Notes: a model not told the origin generated them from the sequence alone. A stretch of DNA of 64,000 nt from Flavobacterium acetivorans (GCF_020911885.1 NZ_CP087132.1:1054001-1118000); one strand, 5' to 3'. Shown: positions 55,304 through 64,000, counted from the first letter of the stretch. Program-made: numbers and translations.

Positions 55304-57982
55304 ATGAAAAAAAATATACTTTGGCTGTTTGTTATTTTCTTCGGCTCGGTGGTTTATGCCCAAAAAGAATCCCCTTGGAAGCGAGTTAATCGGGATATGA
55401 ATTTGGATTTTCAGGGGAATGGATTGAATTCCGGTCTCGAAAAAAAGTTGTTTTTTCAATTGGACGAAACAATGCTGAGGCAATCTTTGAGTTTCTTGCC
55501 AAGCAGTACGGATAGAAAACAATTAAAACGTATTAAAATCCCTAATATTAATGGTGCTTTTGAGGAGTTTTCAGTTTGGGAATCTTCCAATTTTGATCCG
55601 GAATTACAGGCCAAATTCCCAGATATAAAGTCTTATACCGGAATAGGAATTACAGATCCCACGGCTTCCTTGAATTTTAGTTTGTCACCCGATGGAATTC
55701 AAACGATGGTGCTTAGAGCTGATAGCGCATCAGAATTTATAGAAGCTTCATTAAGTGATAAAGGCATCTACGTGCTTTTTAATTCTGGAAGTAGAAATTC
55801 CGCTAGTCTTCCCTTTTCTTGTAAGACGGAGGATATTGCGATTAATAAGCAGCTGTTGAAGAAGACAAGTAGAGTTTCGGACAATACTAAGGTTTTTAAA
55901 ACCCTGCGTTTGGCTTTATCTTGCACAGGAGAGTATGCGGCGTATCACGGTGGAACAGTCGCTGGAGCTTTGGCGGCTATGAACGCTACTATGACAAGGG
56001 TTAACGGGGTTTTTAATAGAGATTTGGCCTTAAAATTACAGATAATTGCCAATAATAATCTTATTGTTTATACCAATGCTAGTACAGATCCTTATTCTGA
56101 TGCTAGAACGGGAGTAGATGGTAGTTGGAGTCTCGAGTTGCAGAATAATCTAAGCAATGTGATAGGAAATGGGAATTATGATATAGGACATTTGTTTGGT
56201 GCTTCGGGTGGTGGAGGCAACGCAGGCTGTATTGGTTGTGTTTGTGTAGATCCTACCATTGAAGATTCTTATGCTAAGGGAAGTGCTTATACTTCTCCTT
56301 CTGATGGGCGTCCTATGGGGGATGCTTTTGATATCGATTTTGTCGCTCATGAAATGGGGCATCAATTGGGAGCAAATCATACTTTTTCTGAAGATATTGA
56401 AGGTACAGGCGTCAATGTGGAGCCGGGTAGTGGTTCTACTATTATGGGATATGCTGGAATAGCCGATAATAATATTCAAAACAATTCGGATGATTATTTT
56501 GCTTATGTTAGCATTTTACAAATACAAAATAATCTTGCTTCAAAAGTTTGTCCTCAAACAGTTAGTCTAAATAACAATCCTCCAGTTGTAAGTGCTGGCA
56601 CTGATTGGACGATCCCAAAGGGAACTGCTTTTGTGTTAAAAGGTACTGGGCTTGATCCTGATGGAGATGTGCTAACGTATTGCTGGGAGCAAAATGATGA
56701 TGCCAAAACCCAAAGTGGTTCAAGTAGTATCGCATTTCCTACTAAGCCTGACGGCCCTCTTTTTAGATCTTTGAAACCAAAGAGTTCTCCTATACGTTAT
56801 ATGCCGGCGCTTAGTACGGTACTCTCGGGTAGGTTGAGCACCACTTGGGAGTCGGTTTCCTCTATTGCAAGAACGCTTCATTTTACCTTGACGGCAAGGG
56901 ATAATGCTCCTCTAGGTACCGCTCAAACGAATACCGCATCAATGATTGTAAATGTAAGTGGAGCAGCGGGTCCATTTGCAATAACATCACAAAATACCGA
57001 AGATTTAAGTTGGTTTCAGGGCGAAAACACAACGGTCAGTTGGAGTGTAAACGGTTCTAATATTTTGCCAGGATCGTCTAATGTGAATATAAAACTTTCT
57101 ACAGACGGAGGTTTGACGTTTCCGACGATTTTGGCGGCAAATACTCCAAATGATGGCTCAGAGGTTATCGTGATTCCAAATATTACGGCTAAAGACTGTC
57201 GGATTTTAATTGAGCCCACAGCAAATATCTATTATGCCATAAACAGTAAGGCATTTTCAATTGGGTATTCGGTTGTTTCCTCTTGTGAGACTTATACATT
57301 TGCTCCAACTCCTTTTGATATACCGGAATCACCGACTTATGTAACGAGAAAAATTACTGTTCCGCCAACAACAGGAACAATTGTAGATGTGAATTTGTCC
57401 GTAGGTTTTACACATTCTTATATGTCGGATGTGAAAATAGATGTTGTGAATCCTCAAGGGATTACTGTGAAGTTGTTTGAAGAAAGTTGCGGAAATACAG
57501 ATGGCAGTTTGTTGTTGAATTATGATGATCTGGGTGATGCTCTTGACTGTGGGTCTGCAGTTGTTCAAAAGGTTAGTCCCTATGAGTCTTTGGCTGTTTT
57601 TAATGGTCAAAATCCTCAAGGAGAATGGGTGTTTAGAGGGCGTGACCGTTTCCTTGAAGATACAGGAACTTTAGACTCGGCTACGATAACGATTTGCACC
57701 AAAAATTATACTTTAATAGCGCCGGATTTTGAGTTTTCACCAATAGTGTCTTATCCTAATCCTAGCGATGGTAATATTACGGTACAATTTATGAGTAAGA
57801 ACACAAATGGTGTCAAAGTCATGGTTCACAGCTTGTTGGGTAAGGAATTGTTTAAAAGAGAATTTGAGAGTAAATTTAATTTCAATGAAAATATTCAGTT
57901 GCCGCAGTTAGGATCGGGGATTTATTTATTGACAGTTATTGATGGGGATAGAAGAGAGGTTAAAAAAATAATAATAGAGTAA
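55304..57982 (+). CDS. Secreted reprolysin-like metalloprotease with P-domain and T9SS type A sorting signal
   Basis: An 892-residue exported protease. The signal peptide (ends in VVYAQ) is followed by a propeptide (about 20-190) and a zinc-metallopeptidase domain (about 200-430) with the extended motif HEMGHQLGANH: H349, E350, H353 and H359, plus a Met-turn-like STIMGYAGI. A PKD/Ig-like region follows. A proprotein-convertase P-domain (about 660-800, SDVKIDVVNPQGITVKLFEE, NGQNPQGEWVFRGRD) precedes a C-terminal type A sorting signal (SYPNPSDGNITVQF to VKKIIIE). It should be secreted by the type IX system. Confidence 0.93.
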   Translation: MKKNILWLFVIFFGSVVYAQKESPWKRVNRDMNLDFQGNGLNSGLEKKLFFQLDETMLRQSLSFLPSSTDRKQLKRIKIPNINGAFEEFSVWESSNFDPELQAKFPDIKSYTGIGITDPTASLNFSLSPDGIQTMVLRADSASEFIEASLSDKGIYVLFNSGSRNSASLPFSCKTEDIAINKQLLKKTSRVSDNTKVFKTLRLALSCTGEYAAYHGGTVAGALAAMNATMTRVNGVFNRDLALKLQIIANNNLIVYTNASTDPYSDARTGVDGSWSLELQNNLSNVIGNGNYDIGHLFGASGGGGNAGCIGCVCVDPTIEDSYAKGSAYTSPSDGRPMGDAFDIDFVAHEMGHQLGANHTFSEDIEGTGVNVEPGSGSTIMGYAGIADNNIQNNSDDYFAYVSILQIQNNLASKVCPQTVSLNNNPPVVSAGTDWTIPKGTAFVLKGTGLDPDGDVLTYCWEQNDDAKTQSGSSSIAFPTKPDGPLFRSLKPKSSPIRYMPALSTVLSGRLSTTWESVSSIARTLHFTLTARDNAPLGTAQTNTASMIVNVSGAAGPFAITSQNTEDLSWFQGENTTVSWSVNGSNILPGSSNVNIKLSTDGGLTFPTILAANTPNDGSEVIVIPNITAKDCRILIEPTANIYYAINSKAFSIGYSVVSSCETYTFAPTPFDIPESPTYVTRKITVPPTTGTIVDVNLSVGFTHSYMSDVKIDVVNPQGITVKLFEESCGNTDGSLLLNYDDLGDALDCGSAVVQKVSPYESLAVFNGQNPQGEWVFRGRDRFLEDTGTLDSATITICTKNYTLIAPDFEFSPIVSYPNPSDGNITVQFMSKNTNGVKVMVHSLLGKELFKREFESKFNFNENIQLPQLGSGIYLLTVIDGDRREVKKIIIE

Positions 57983-57985
57983 AAT

Positions 57986-58014
57986 AAAAAGGGAAGCGCA
58001 AAGCTTCCTTTTTT
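57986..58014. terminator. Bidirectional terminator between the metalloprotease gene and pth
   Basis: AAAAGGGAAGC / GCTTCCTTTTT stem with a 5-nt loop between convergent genes, A-rich on one side and T-rich on the other. Confidence 0.8.
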
Positions 58015-58687
58015 ATTTTCCGTTGTATGTGGTCATGGTGTTTTCTAGTCCGGCAGTCCCAAAAGATTTTATTATTTCGGAAGCTATTTCATAACGTTCT
58101 GGCAAGGCTGTTTTTTCGTTGTCGTCCCATTCTCCCAGTACATAATCTACCTGTTTTCCTTTTTTGAATTCATCGCTGATACCAAAACGGAAACGGGTGT
58201 ACTGATTGGTGTTTAGGACAAGGTTGATGTTTTTTAGTCCGTTGTGTCCGCCGTCGCTTCCTTTTGGTTTGATACGGATGGTTCCGAATGGCAGGTTTAA
58301 ATCATCGGTAATGACAAATAAATTTTGCAAAGGAATGTTTTCTTTGTCCATCCAGTATTGTACTGCTTTTCCGCTCAAATTCATGTAGGTATTGGGTTTC
58401 AAAAGGAAAAAAGTTCTTCCTTTGAATCTGAATTGGGCTAATGAGCCTAGTTTCGCCGTTTCAAATTGAATTCCTTCTTTTTTGGCAAGATGATCTACTA
58501 TTTTAAAGCCAATGTTGTGTCTGGTGTTTACGTATTCGGCACCGATGTTGCCTAATCCTACTATTAAAAATTTATTACTCACGCTTTCTGTATTATTTTT
58601 TTGATGTTCCTGAACCTCCGGTTTCATAGAATCTGTATGGTCTTCTTTCTTTGTTGATGGGAATATTTTGGCTATCCATTTTATCAT
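58013..58687 (-). CDS. pth: Peptidyl-tRNA hydrolase
   Basis: A 224-residue enzyme rescuing tRNA from prematurely released peptidyl-tRNA. The core starts at residue about 40 (FLIVGLGNIGAEYVNTRHNI with the catalytic His in TRHNIGF). NTYMNLSGKAVQY, FVITDDLNLPFGTIRIK and GGHNGLKNI follow. An N-terminal extension of about 38 polar residues precedes the core. It is third in the prs-rplY-pth order. Confidence 0.95.
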   Translation of the reverse strand: MIKWIAKIFPSTKKEDHTDSMKPEVQEHQKNNTESVSNKFLIVGLGNIGAEYVNTRHNIGFKIVDHLAKKEGIQFETAKLGSLAQFRFKGRTFFLLKPNTYMNLSGKAVQYWMDKENIPLQNLFVITDDLNLPFGTIRIKPKGSDGGHNGLKNINLVLNTNQYTRFRFGISDEFKKGKQVDYVLGEWDDNEKTALPERYEIASEIIKSFGTAGLENTMTTYNGK

Positions 58688-58890
58688 GCTGCAAAAATAG
58701 ACTTTATTCGATTATTGGGCTATAAGATTGGTGTATTTTTAGATTAATGACAAGAACAAAACCTTAAAACCTAAGTAGCCCCGATGGAAGTGGAAATCCT
58801 TTTTTGAGGTTTTTGCCGAAAAAAAGATTGAAGCGAACAGCGGGAAAGTTGCCGGCTGGGAAAGCCGCTTCTTTCGCTTGAAAGCAAAAA

Positions 58891-58921
58891 AAAAAGCACC
58901 AGTTTTACAACTGATGCTTTT
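58891..58921 (-). terminator. Terminator after rplY
   Basis: AAAAGCACCAGTT / AACTGATGCTTTT stem with one A-C mismatch and a 4-nt loop, followed on the minus strand by an A/T run. It may only partly uncouple pth from rplY. Confidence 0.7.
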
Positions 58922-58940
58922 AAGTATGCTTGAAAAAAGA

Positions 58941-59552
58941 TTATTTTTTCTTTCCTTTTGCAGGTGCTTTTGCAGCTTTTGCAGCTTCTTGAGCCGCTTT
59001 CATAGCAGCACGAGAAATCTTCACTTGACAAATTACGGTATTGTCTGGGTGCATGATTTTGAAGTTTTCAGATGGCACTTTAGTAACGTATAATTTGTTA
59101 CCCATGTCAAGTGGAGTAATGTCAGCCTCAACGAAATCTGGAAGATTTGCTGGGATAGCTCTTACTTTAAGTTTACGGTTGTTCAAACGTAAATCTCCAC
59201 CGGCCATAACTCCTTTAGAGTTACCAATGATTTTTACAGGAACTTCCATAGTGATTTCTTTGTCTTCAAAAATTTGAAAGAAGTCAATATGTAAAATCTT
59301 GTCAGACACAGGGTGAACCTGGATGTCTTGTAAAACGGCATTAAATGATTTGCCGTTACCAAGGTCGATCACAACAGTGTGAGCGTTTGGAGTGTAAACC
59401 AAGCTTTTGAATGCTTTTTCTTCTGCTGAAAAATGTACTGGTTGATCTCCTCCGTATAACACGCAAGGAACCGCTCCAGCATTACGTAAGGCTTTAGTAG
59501 CTACTTTGCCCACGCTTTCTCTTTCTGATCCTTTAATTGTAATCGATTTCAT
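58941..59552 (-). CDS. rplY: 50S ribosomal protein L25 (CTC type)
   Basis: A 203-residue long-form bL25. The N-terminal 5S-rRNA-binding domain ([36 protein letters not shown]) is followed by the TL5-type C-terminal beta domain ([20 protein letters not shown]) and an Ala/Lys-rich tail ([13 protein letters not shown]). It is part of the large subunit. It lies 42 bp downstream of prs, the arrangement usual for this operon. Confidence 0.96.
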   Translation of the reverse strand: MKSITIKGSERESVGKVATKALRNAGAVPCVLYGGDQPVHFSAEEKAFKSLVYTPNAHTVVIDLGNGKSFNAVLQDIQVHPVSDKILHIDFFQIFEDKEITMEVPVKIIGNSKGVMAGGDLRLNNRKLKVRAIPANLPDFVEADITPLDMGNKLYVTKVPSENFKIMHPDNTVICQVKISRAAMKAAQEAAKAAKAPAKGKKK

Positions 59553-59594
59553 TGTAAAAATTATATAGTTATTAAATATTCTATTTGTTTGTGG

Positions 59595-60536
59595 TTACAT
59601 TATGAACTTCCCGCTGATCGAGTTGTTGTGGTGTACCATGTGCATTACTTCGGCAAAAAGAGGGGCACAACTCAACACTCTTATTTTGTTTGACTCTCTC
59701 TTTAACGGAATAGAATCGGTAACGATTAGTTCTGTTAATTTAGAATTCTCAATTTTTTCGTAAGCACTTCCTGATAAAATGGCGTGAGTACAAATGGCTC
59801 TTACGCTTAATGCTCCTTTTTCTAGCATTAAGTCAGCGGCTTTCGCCAAAGTGCCTCCTGTGTCAATCATGTCATCTACAAGGATTACATTTTTTCCTTT
59901 TACTTCACCGATCAATTCCATGGTGTCGATGATATTGGCTTCCTTTCTTTGTTTGTAGCAAATCACTACATCTGATTCTAAAAATTTAGAATAAGCATAG
60001 GCTCTTTTTGATCCTCCCATGTCAGGAGAAGCAATGGTTAAGTTTTCTAGTCCCAGTCCTTTTACATATGGTAAAAAGATAGTGGATGCAAAAAGGTGAT
60101 CTACTGGTTTTTCAAAGAATCCTTGGATTTGATCTGCATGTAAATCCATTGTCATTACTCTTGTTGCTCCCGCAGTTTCGAGTAATTTAGCTGTCAGTTT
60201 TGCTCCTATCGGAACTCTAGGTTTGTCTTTTCTATCTTGTCTTGCCCAACCAAAGTACGGTATTACTGCTGTGATGTGTCTTGCAGAAGCTCTTTTTGCA
60301 GCATCGATCATGAGTAATAATTCCATCAAATTGTCTGCATTTGGAAAAGTAGAACAAACGATAAAAACTCTTAATCCTCTGATAGACTCTTCGTAAGAAG
60401 GTTGGAATTCACCATCGCTGTATTTAGACATGGTGACTTTTCCTAACGGAATTCCGTATTCTTTTGCGATTTTTTCGGCTAGATAGACACTTTGTGAACA
60501 AGCAAAAATTTTAGCTTCCGGTTCTAGATGTGACAT
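59595..60536 (-). CDS. prs: Ribose-phosphate pyrophosphokinase
   Basis: A 313-residue enzyme making PRPP from ribose-5-phosphate and ATP. ATP and Mg motifs (PYFGWARQDRKDKPR, MTMDLHADQIQGFFEKPVDH) and the PRPP loop (VILVDDMIDTGGTLAKAADL) are complete, and length is normal. It is the first gene of the prs-rplY-pth group, with a -7 box 122 bp upstream. Confidence 0.97.
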   Translation of the reverse strand: MSHLEPEAKIFACSQSVYLAEKIAKEYGIPLGKVTMSKYSDGEFQPSYEESIRGLRVFIVCSTFPNADNLMELLLMIDAAKRASARHITAVIPYFGWARQDRKDKPRVPIGAKLTAKLLETAGATRVMTMDLHADQIQGFFEKPVDHLFASTIFLPYVKGLGLENLTIASPDMGGSKRAYAYSKFLESDVVICYKQRKEANIIDTMELIGEVKGKNVILVDDMIDTGGTLAKAADLMLEKGALSVRAICTHAILSGSAYEKIENSKLTELIVTDSIPLKRESNKIRVLSCAPLFAEVMHMVHHNNSISGKFIM

Positions 60537-60657
60537 TGTAAATTGTTGTTTTTTATTCCGCTGCGCTTAATACAATTTCGCTTTGTAATTTGTGTTAGCT
60601 AAATATGTGTATACGCCTCGGGTGTAGTTAGTTGTGTGTTGTGTTTTTAACGAGGTG

Positions 60658-60665
60658 CAAATTTA
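60658..60665 (-). promoter_or_regulatory. Predicted -7 box of prs
   Basis: TAAATTTG on the minus strand, an exact TAnnTTTG match, about 120 nt before the prs start. No TTG box at the expected distance. Confidence 0.4.
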
Positions 60666-60946
60666 GAAAATTTATTTAACTCTGAAAGGAAAAAATTAAG
60701 TATTTTCAGATTTGAAGCGCCTCAAGGATGATAAAACGGAGTTGTTTGTTCAATTCGATTTTGAATTGTAGCGGTGAAGATTGATGTCTTGACTTAATAG
60801 TTGTTTTGTTCTGCTGAGGTTTGTGGGTTAAAAGTTTTTTTACAATGCTGTTTTTAGTTTAAATTATTGTTTTGTAAGGAGTTAATTTGTTGTGTTAGTT
60901 TAGGGTTAAAAATGGTTTTAGTTTTGAGACAAAAAATAAAATATTT

Positions 60947-60980
60947 TTGGGTGGATTTCTAAATTTATTTTTTACATTTG
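60947..60980 (+). promoter_or_regulatory. Predicted promoter of tRNA-Leu
   Basis: TTG at 60947-60949, a 23-nt spacer and TACATTTG at 60973-60980 match the flavobacterial promoter form, about 86 nt before the tRNA. Confidence 0.6.
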
Positions 60981-61066
60981 CACCGTGTTAAAGGAAAAGA
61001 TGTCTAGCTACCACTAAATATCTCTTTATTGCGTTAGAATAATTGTTTATTATTCTTGTCTGCTAA

Positions 61067-61146
61067 GCCCGGATGGCGGAATTGGTAGACGCGCTGGTCT
61101 CAAACACCTGTGGGAAACCGTGCCGGTTCGACTCCGGCTCCGGGTA
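61067..61146 (+). tRNA. tRNA-Leu (anticodon CAA)
   Basis: An 80-nt gene that folds as a class II tRNA. The acceptor stem GCCCGGA / TCCGGGT has a G1-U72 wobble; the D-arm reads GGCGGAATTGGTAGACGC; the anticodon loop CTCAAAC gives CAA (reads UUG). A short variable arm is followed by the T-arm GCCGG-TTCGACT-CCGGC. Discriminator A73 is present and CCA is not encoded, so the nucleotidyltransferase must add it. One U-U mismatch lies in the anticodon stem. A terminator follows within 4 bp. Confidence 0.95.
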
Positions 61147-61149
61147 CTT

Positions 61150-61182
61150 AAAAGCCTCTTCGTAAGAAGAGGCTTTTTTTAT
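61150..61182 (+). terminator. Terminator after tRNA-Leu
   Basis: AAGCCTCTT / AAGAGGCTT stem, short loop, T7 run. It lies just before the converging umuD stop and may serve both strands. Confidence 0.85.
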
Positions 61183-61183
61183 T

Positions 61184-61624
61184 TTATACTTTCTTAATTA
61201 CATAGGTTACAATTCCCCAGATAATTAATTGATTTTCTTCTGTTACTTTTATTGGTGAGTAATTCAGATTCTCGGGCATTAGATAGAGACAGTCTTTTTC
61301 AAGTTGGATTCGTTTTACGGTAAACTCCCCGTCTATGAAGCAAATGGCGATTTTATTGTTTTGCGGTTCCAGGCTTCGATCTACAATCAGAACGTCTTTA
61401 TCGTTGATGCCAGCATCAATCATCGAATTGCCTTTGACTCTGATGTAAAAAGTAGCCAATGGATTTTCGCTTAATTCTTTATTTAAGTCGATGTTGGTTT
61501 CCATAAAATCGGTTGCGGGGGAAGGAAAACCTGCCGATACACCGTCTGCAATAAAAGGAATTTTTAGGTCACTCTTATATTCGGGATGGAAAAACTGGAG
61601 TTTTTGTTTGTTTTTTATTGGCAT
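61184..61624 (-). CDS. umuD: UmuD-like autoproteolytic polymerase V subunit
   Basis: A 146-residue S24-family protein. The self-cleavage site A31-G32 (GVSAGFPSPATDF), Ser67 in VKGNSMIDAGI and Lys104 in FTVKRIQLE form the serine-lysine peptidase centre. After cleavage it would pair with UmuC for translesion synthesis. Its ATG lies inside the end of umuC (10-nt overlap), so it is translated after umuC, the opposite of the E. coli umuD-umuC order. Confidence 0.92.
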   Translation of the reverse strand: MPIKNKQKLQFFHPEYKSDLKIPFIADGVSAGFPSPATDFMETNIDLNKELSENPLATFYIRVKGNSMIDAGINDKDVLIVDRSLEPQNNKIAICFIDGEFTVKRIQLEKDCLYLMPENLNYSPIKVTEENQLIIWGIVTYVIKKV

Positions 61625-62889
61625 CGTATTTCAAGGATCTCTTTAAAATTAGTAGTGTATTTTGGCGATAAATGGTTTTGGTTCATATTCCAGGTCAGGT
61701 CTAAATTTTGAGTTGCCAGTTTTATCTGAGTATATCCAATTTTCTTATTGAGCTTGTCTATTGCTTTCATTAGGGCCAAATGTTTTGGATTTTCATCCTC
61801 AAATAATTGAAATTGTTTTTGGTTTTCATCGATAAGTGCCGTTACGATGACTCCTGCTTTTTTGAATTTCAAATGTTCGTTTCCTTTATGTAGCTTTTTT
61901 AATAAGTCAATAGCTGCATTTGAAATGGTCAAACTGGAATTTGTCGCATAAGGCAGGGTTACTGCCATATTGAAATAATATTTTGATGTTTGAACACTGT
62001 GTTTGTCAATAAGCAACATCACAATTATAGTATGGCAACAAGATTTTTGTTTTCTTAATTTTTCTGCGGATACCGAAGCAAACGTGGCTACACGTTCTCG
62101 CAATAAGTCAAAATCAGAGATTTGTTTTGGAAAACTTCGGGTAACGGCAATGCTTTTCTTTTGATCTGCTATGGGTTCTAAATCCAGTACTGATTTCCCT
62201 TCCAGTTCATATTTGAGGCGCAGTCCAATTACTCCCATTTCTTTCTTGATCCAAGATTCATGTTGTGGCTGAATAAAATCGAAAGCTGTTTTGATGTTTC
62301 TTAGTTTAGCTTTCTTAGTTGTTCGGTATCCGATGCCCCAAACGTCTTCAATTTTTGTCCATTTTAGTGCTTTTATTCTTTTTTCATCGCTATCTATTAC
62401 ATAAACACTTTGGGTTCTGTCTTGAAATTTTTTGGCAATTTTATTAGCTACTTTAGATAAGGCTTTAGTTTCAGCAAAACCTATTGATACTGGGATTCCT
62501 ACCCATTTTTGTATCCTTTTTTTCATTTGAATCCCATAGTCATGAAAATCTGGGATTGTCATTCCGTCAAAGTTCAAGAAGGCTTCATCAATACTGTAGA
62601 TTTCTAGATTGGGTGTAAACTGCCCTAAGATTGACATGACGCGATGACTTAAATCTCCATATAGAGCATAATTAGATGAAAATAATTTTACGTTTTTCTC
62701 TCGTACTAAATCTTTAATCTGGAAGGCAGGAACTCCCATGGGAATACCGGCGAATTTGGCTTCTTCGCTTCTTGAAATCACGCAGCCATCATTGTTAGAC
62801 AAGATAGCAACGGGTTTTTCGTTGAATTCCGGTTGGAAAACACGTTCGCAGGAAGCATAAAAATTATTGCAATCAACTAAAGCATACAT
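61615..62889 (-). CDS. umuC: Y-family DNA polymerase (UmuC)
   Basis: A 424-residue translesion polymerase. Metal-binding and catalytic motifs: MYALVDCNNFYASCERVFQP (first Asp), NNDGCVISRSEEAKFAGIPM, IYSIDEAFLNFDG (catalytic Asp-Glu) and SIGFAETKALSKVANKIAKK. A helix-hairpin-helix region (EDVWGIGYRTTKKAKLRNI) and the little-finger domain follow. It is first in the umuC-umuD pair. An AT-rich 382-bp region upstream has no operator I can identify; a TAAATTTG box (62894-62901, minus) sits only 4 bp before the ATG. Confidence 0.93.
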   Translation of the reverse strand: MYALVDCNNFYASCERVFQPEFNEKPVAILSNNDGCVISRSEEAKFAGIPMGVPAFQIKDLVREKNVKLFSSNYALYGDLSHRVMSILGQFTPNLEIYSIDEAFLNFDGMTIPDFHDYGIQMKKRIQKWVGIPVSIGFAETKALSKVANKIAKKFQDRTQSVYVIDSDEKRIKALKWTKIEDVWGIGYRTTKKAKLRNIKTAFDFIQPQHESWIKKEMGVIGLRLKYELEGKSVLDLEPIADQKKSIAVTRSFPKQISDFDLLRERVATFASVSAEKLRKQKSCCHTIIVMLLIDKHSVQTSKYYFNMAVTLPYATNSSLTISNAAIDLLKKLHKGNEHLKFKKAGVIVTALIDENQKQFQLFEDENPKHLALMKAIDKLNKKIGYTQIKLATQNLDLTWNMNQNHLSPKYTTNFKEILEIRCQ

Positions 62890-63271
62890 AGGACAAATTT
62901 AAGCAATTGTCTGCTTTGCTCGGCAGTCTTTAGCTCTTTATATTGGTATTTAAAGTTGTAGTGATTTGGTGTATTATCCCATTAAAGGCATGGAAATAGC
63001 TTAGTAGTACTTTTAAATAGTTTTTAGGCGATTGCTACTTTTGTTTTGAGTTTAGGAAGCTGTAATTATTTGTGTTGATTTGTGCTTCTTATGGTTAATT
63101 TGTTAAAGTTTTACAAAATAAGATAAAAGTCAATTGTTAAATTGATTTTTGGCATGAATTGTGTTGTTGTTTTAGCGGTTAACTAATTAGTTTTATTACT
63201 AATAAATTGGTTTGGTTTGTAAAAAAGGCTCTTTTAAGAGCCTTTTTTTATTTAAGAGTATAGACGGGATT
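62890..63271. other. AT-rich spacer upstream of umuC
   Basis: A 382-bp region that should contain the umuC-umuD promoter. It holds the FrnE-gene terminator at its far end. I see no ORF or recognisable SOS operator; the flavobacterial LexA motif is not known to me. Confidence 0.45.
63221..63250 (-). terminator. Terminator after the DsbA/FrnE gene
   Basis: AAAAAAGGCTCTT / AAGAGCCTTTTTT perfect stem with a 2-nt loop, downstream of the stop at 63272. Confidence 0.85.
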
Positions 63272-63988
63272 TTAATTGCATCCATTAATATCACAGCTTC
63301 CTTCGGAAGAATTGTTGATTACCGTTATTTTGGAATCAAATTGTCCTTCTTCCCATACTTTTTGAATGGTTTGAACAAAAGTATCGACATGTTGTGCGCC
63401 TGAAATAGCATATTTATTGTCTAAAACAAAAAAGGGAACGCCTTGAACACCTATTTTTTGCGCCATTTCGATATCTTGTTTTACGTTTTCTGAATAGGTA
63501 TCTGATTGTAAAACAGCCTCGATTGCAGTGGCGTCAAGGCCAGCCTCGATTCCTAGTTGCTTTAAGGTTTCTAAGTCTCCTATGTTTTTTCCATCAGTCA
63601 AGTACGCTTTAAATAAGAGTTCTTTTAGTTCGTTGCCTAGTTGGAATTTCTTGGCCAAATGCAATAAACGATGGGCATCAAATGAATTGGCCATTACCGC
63701 TTTTTCAAAATGAAAATCCAATCCTGAATTTTTAGCATTTTTGGTCATGTTGTCCATCATTTCTTGAGCCCATTCTTTGTTTTTCTGGTATTTTTCTGCC
63801 AGATGTTCAGTCAAATTATCTCCTTCCGAGGCTACAAAATTTGCGTCAAGCTGAAAGCTTTTCCATTCAATTTCTACGGCATTTTTATGTTCGAATTGCT
63901 CCAGCGCTGATTCGATTCTTCTTTTCCCAATATAACAATACGGACACATGATATCCGACCAGATTTGTATTTTTAATTTATTTTCCAT
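63272..63988 (-). CDS. DsbA-family oxidoreductase (FrnE-like)
   Basis: A 238-residue thioredoxin-fold protein with the active site CPYC in WSDIMCPYCYIGKRRIESAL, a helical insertion and the cis-Pro loop KIGVQGVPFFVLDNKYAI. There is no signal peptide, so it should act in the cytosol, as FrnE-type proteins do. The last residues contain a second Cys pair (GSCDINGCN), which may take part in redox exchange. It ends the window. Confidence 0.93.
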   Translation of the reverse strand: MENKLKIQIWSDIMCPYCYIGKRRIESALEQFEHKNAVEIEWKSFQLDANFVASEGDNLTEHLAEKYQKNKEWAQEMMDNMTKNAKNSGLDFHFEKAVMANSFDAHRLLHLAKKFQLGNELKELLFKAYLTDGKNIGDLETLKQLGIEAGLDATAIEAVLQSDTYSENVKQDIEMAQKIGVQGVPFFVLDNKYAISGAQHVDTFVQTIQKVWEEGQFDSKITVINNSSEGSCDINGCN

Positions 63989-64000
63989 CCTTGATCTATT

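Larger units (their letters stand above)
60537..61066. other. Divergent spacer between prs and tRNA-Leu
   Basis: A 530-bp AT-rich spacer holding the prs -7 box (60658-60665, minus) and the tRNA promoter (60947-60980, plus). The prs leader is long (about 120 nt) and contains a GCCTCGGGTGTAG stretch without a clear hairpin. I find no ORF in it. Confidence 0.55.

Noticed and set aside
61067..61146. tRNA-Leu as an integration site for a mobile element carrying umuC-umuD
   Set aside because: I see no second copy of the tRNA 3' end and no integrase in the window; the adjacent genes are chromosomal types.
62890..63000. SOS/LexA operator upstream of umuC
   Set aside because: No palindromic operator stands out, and I do not know the LexA motif of this group well enough to call one.

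Overview
The window looks like a chromosomal segment of a Flavobacterium-type member of the Bacteroidota. The evidence is AT-rich DNA, promoter-like TAnnTTTG boxes just upstream of genes, few recognisable Shine-Dalgarno sequences, outer-membrane and lipoprotein families typical of the group (TonB-dependent receptor, DUF4270, OmpA/TSP3), two proteins with type IX secretion (T9SS) sorting domains, and a short ATP synthase epsilon subunit. It is mostly ordinary core genome. I see no CRISPR array, prophage, insertion sequence or recognisable defence island.

Layout. 1-9 kb: a GNAT-nitrilase fusion with a zinc-ribbon partner, a tail-less SSB, a small Cys/Lys-rich protein, ferritin, an abundant-type OmpA porin, a HAD hydrolase, a DMT transporter and metG. 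9-10.9 kb: a repeat-rich patch with three small or hypothetical genes (one DMP19-like). 10.9-17.6 kb: serS, a TPR protein, a DUF4286 protein, rsmA, mgtE and proC, separated by odd inverted-repeat spacers. 17.6-24.7 kb: a 25-codon ORF with a strong hairpin, a 2-hydroxyacid dehydrogenase fused to a VOC domain, a TM2 protein, an OlsF-like bifunctional acyltransferase, xthA, an OmpA lipoprotein and an aldo/keto reductase. 24.7-31.5 kb (minus strand): a GT51 glycosyltransferase with a long periplasmic region, two small proteins, radA, an esterase that looks like a deletion pseudogene, panD and panC. 31.6-40.6 kb (plus strand): a half-size glycogen-synthase-like protein, a DUF4270 lipoprotein, glmS, and a TonB receptor paired with an SGNH lipoprotein. 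40.8-47.7 kb: atpDC, then a biotin cluster (bioF, a GxxExxY gene, bioD, bioA, a ketoacyl synthase). 47.7-58 kb: recX, a large T9SS type C surface protein, bioB, two tandem-duplicated membrane proteins, ribF and a T9SS metalloprotease. 58-64 kb (minus strand except the tRNA): pth, rplY and prs, tRNA-Leu(CAA), umuC-umuD in reversed order, and a DsbA/FrnE oxidoreductase.

How genes work together. BioF, BioD, BioA and BioB make the biotin ring system from pimeloyl-ACP; the ketoacyl synthase at the end of the cluster may help supply that precursor. PanC and PanD cover beta-alanine synthesis and pantothenate condensation. Prs, RplY and Pth form the familiar translation/nucleotide group. GlmS feeds amino sugars to the envelope and the GT51 enzyme would polymerise peptidoglycan. 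The most interesting signals are small-scale: repeats invading coding sequence (bioF, bioD, the GxxExxY cassette), one probable recent gene fusion, one probable internal-deletion pseudogene, and small genes below usual annotation limits. I found no convincing evidence for a wholly new multi-gene system.
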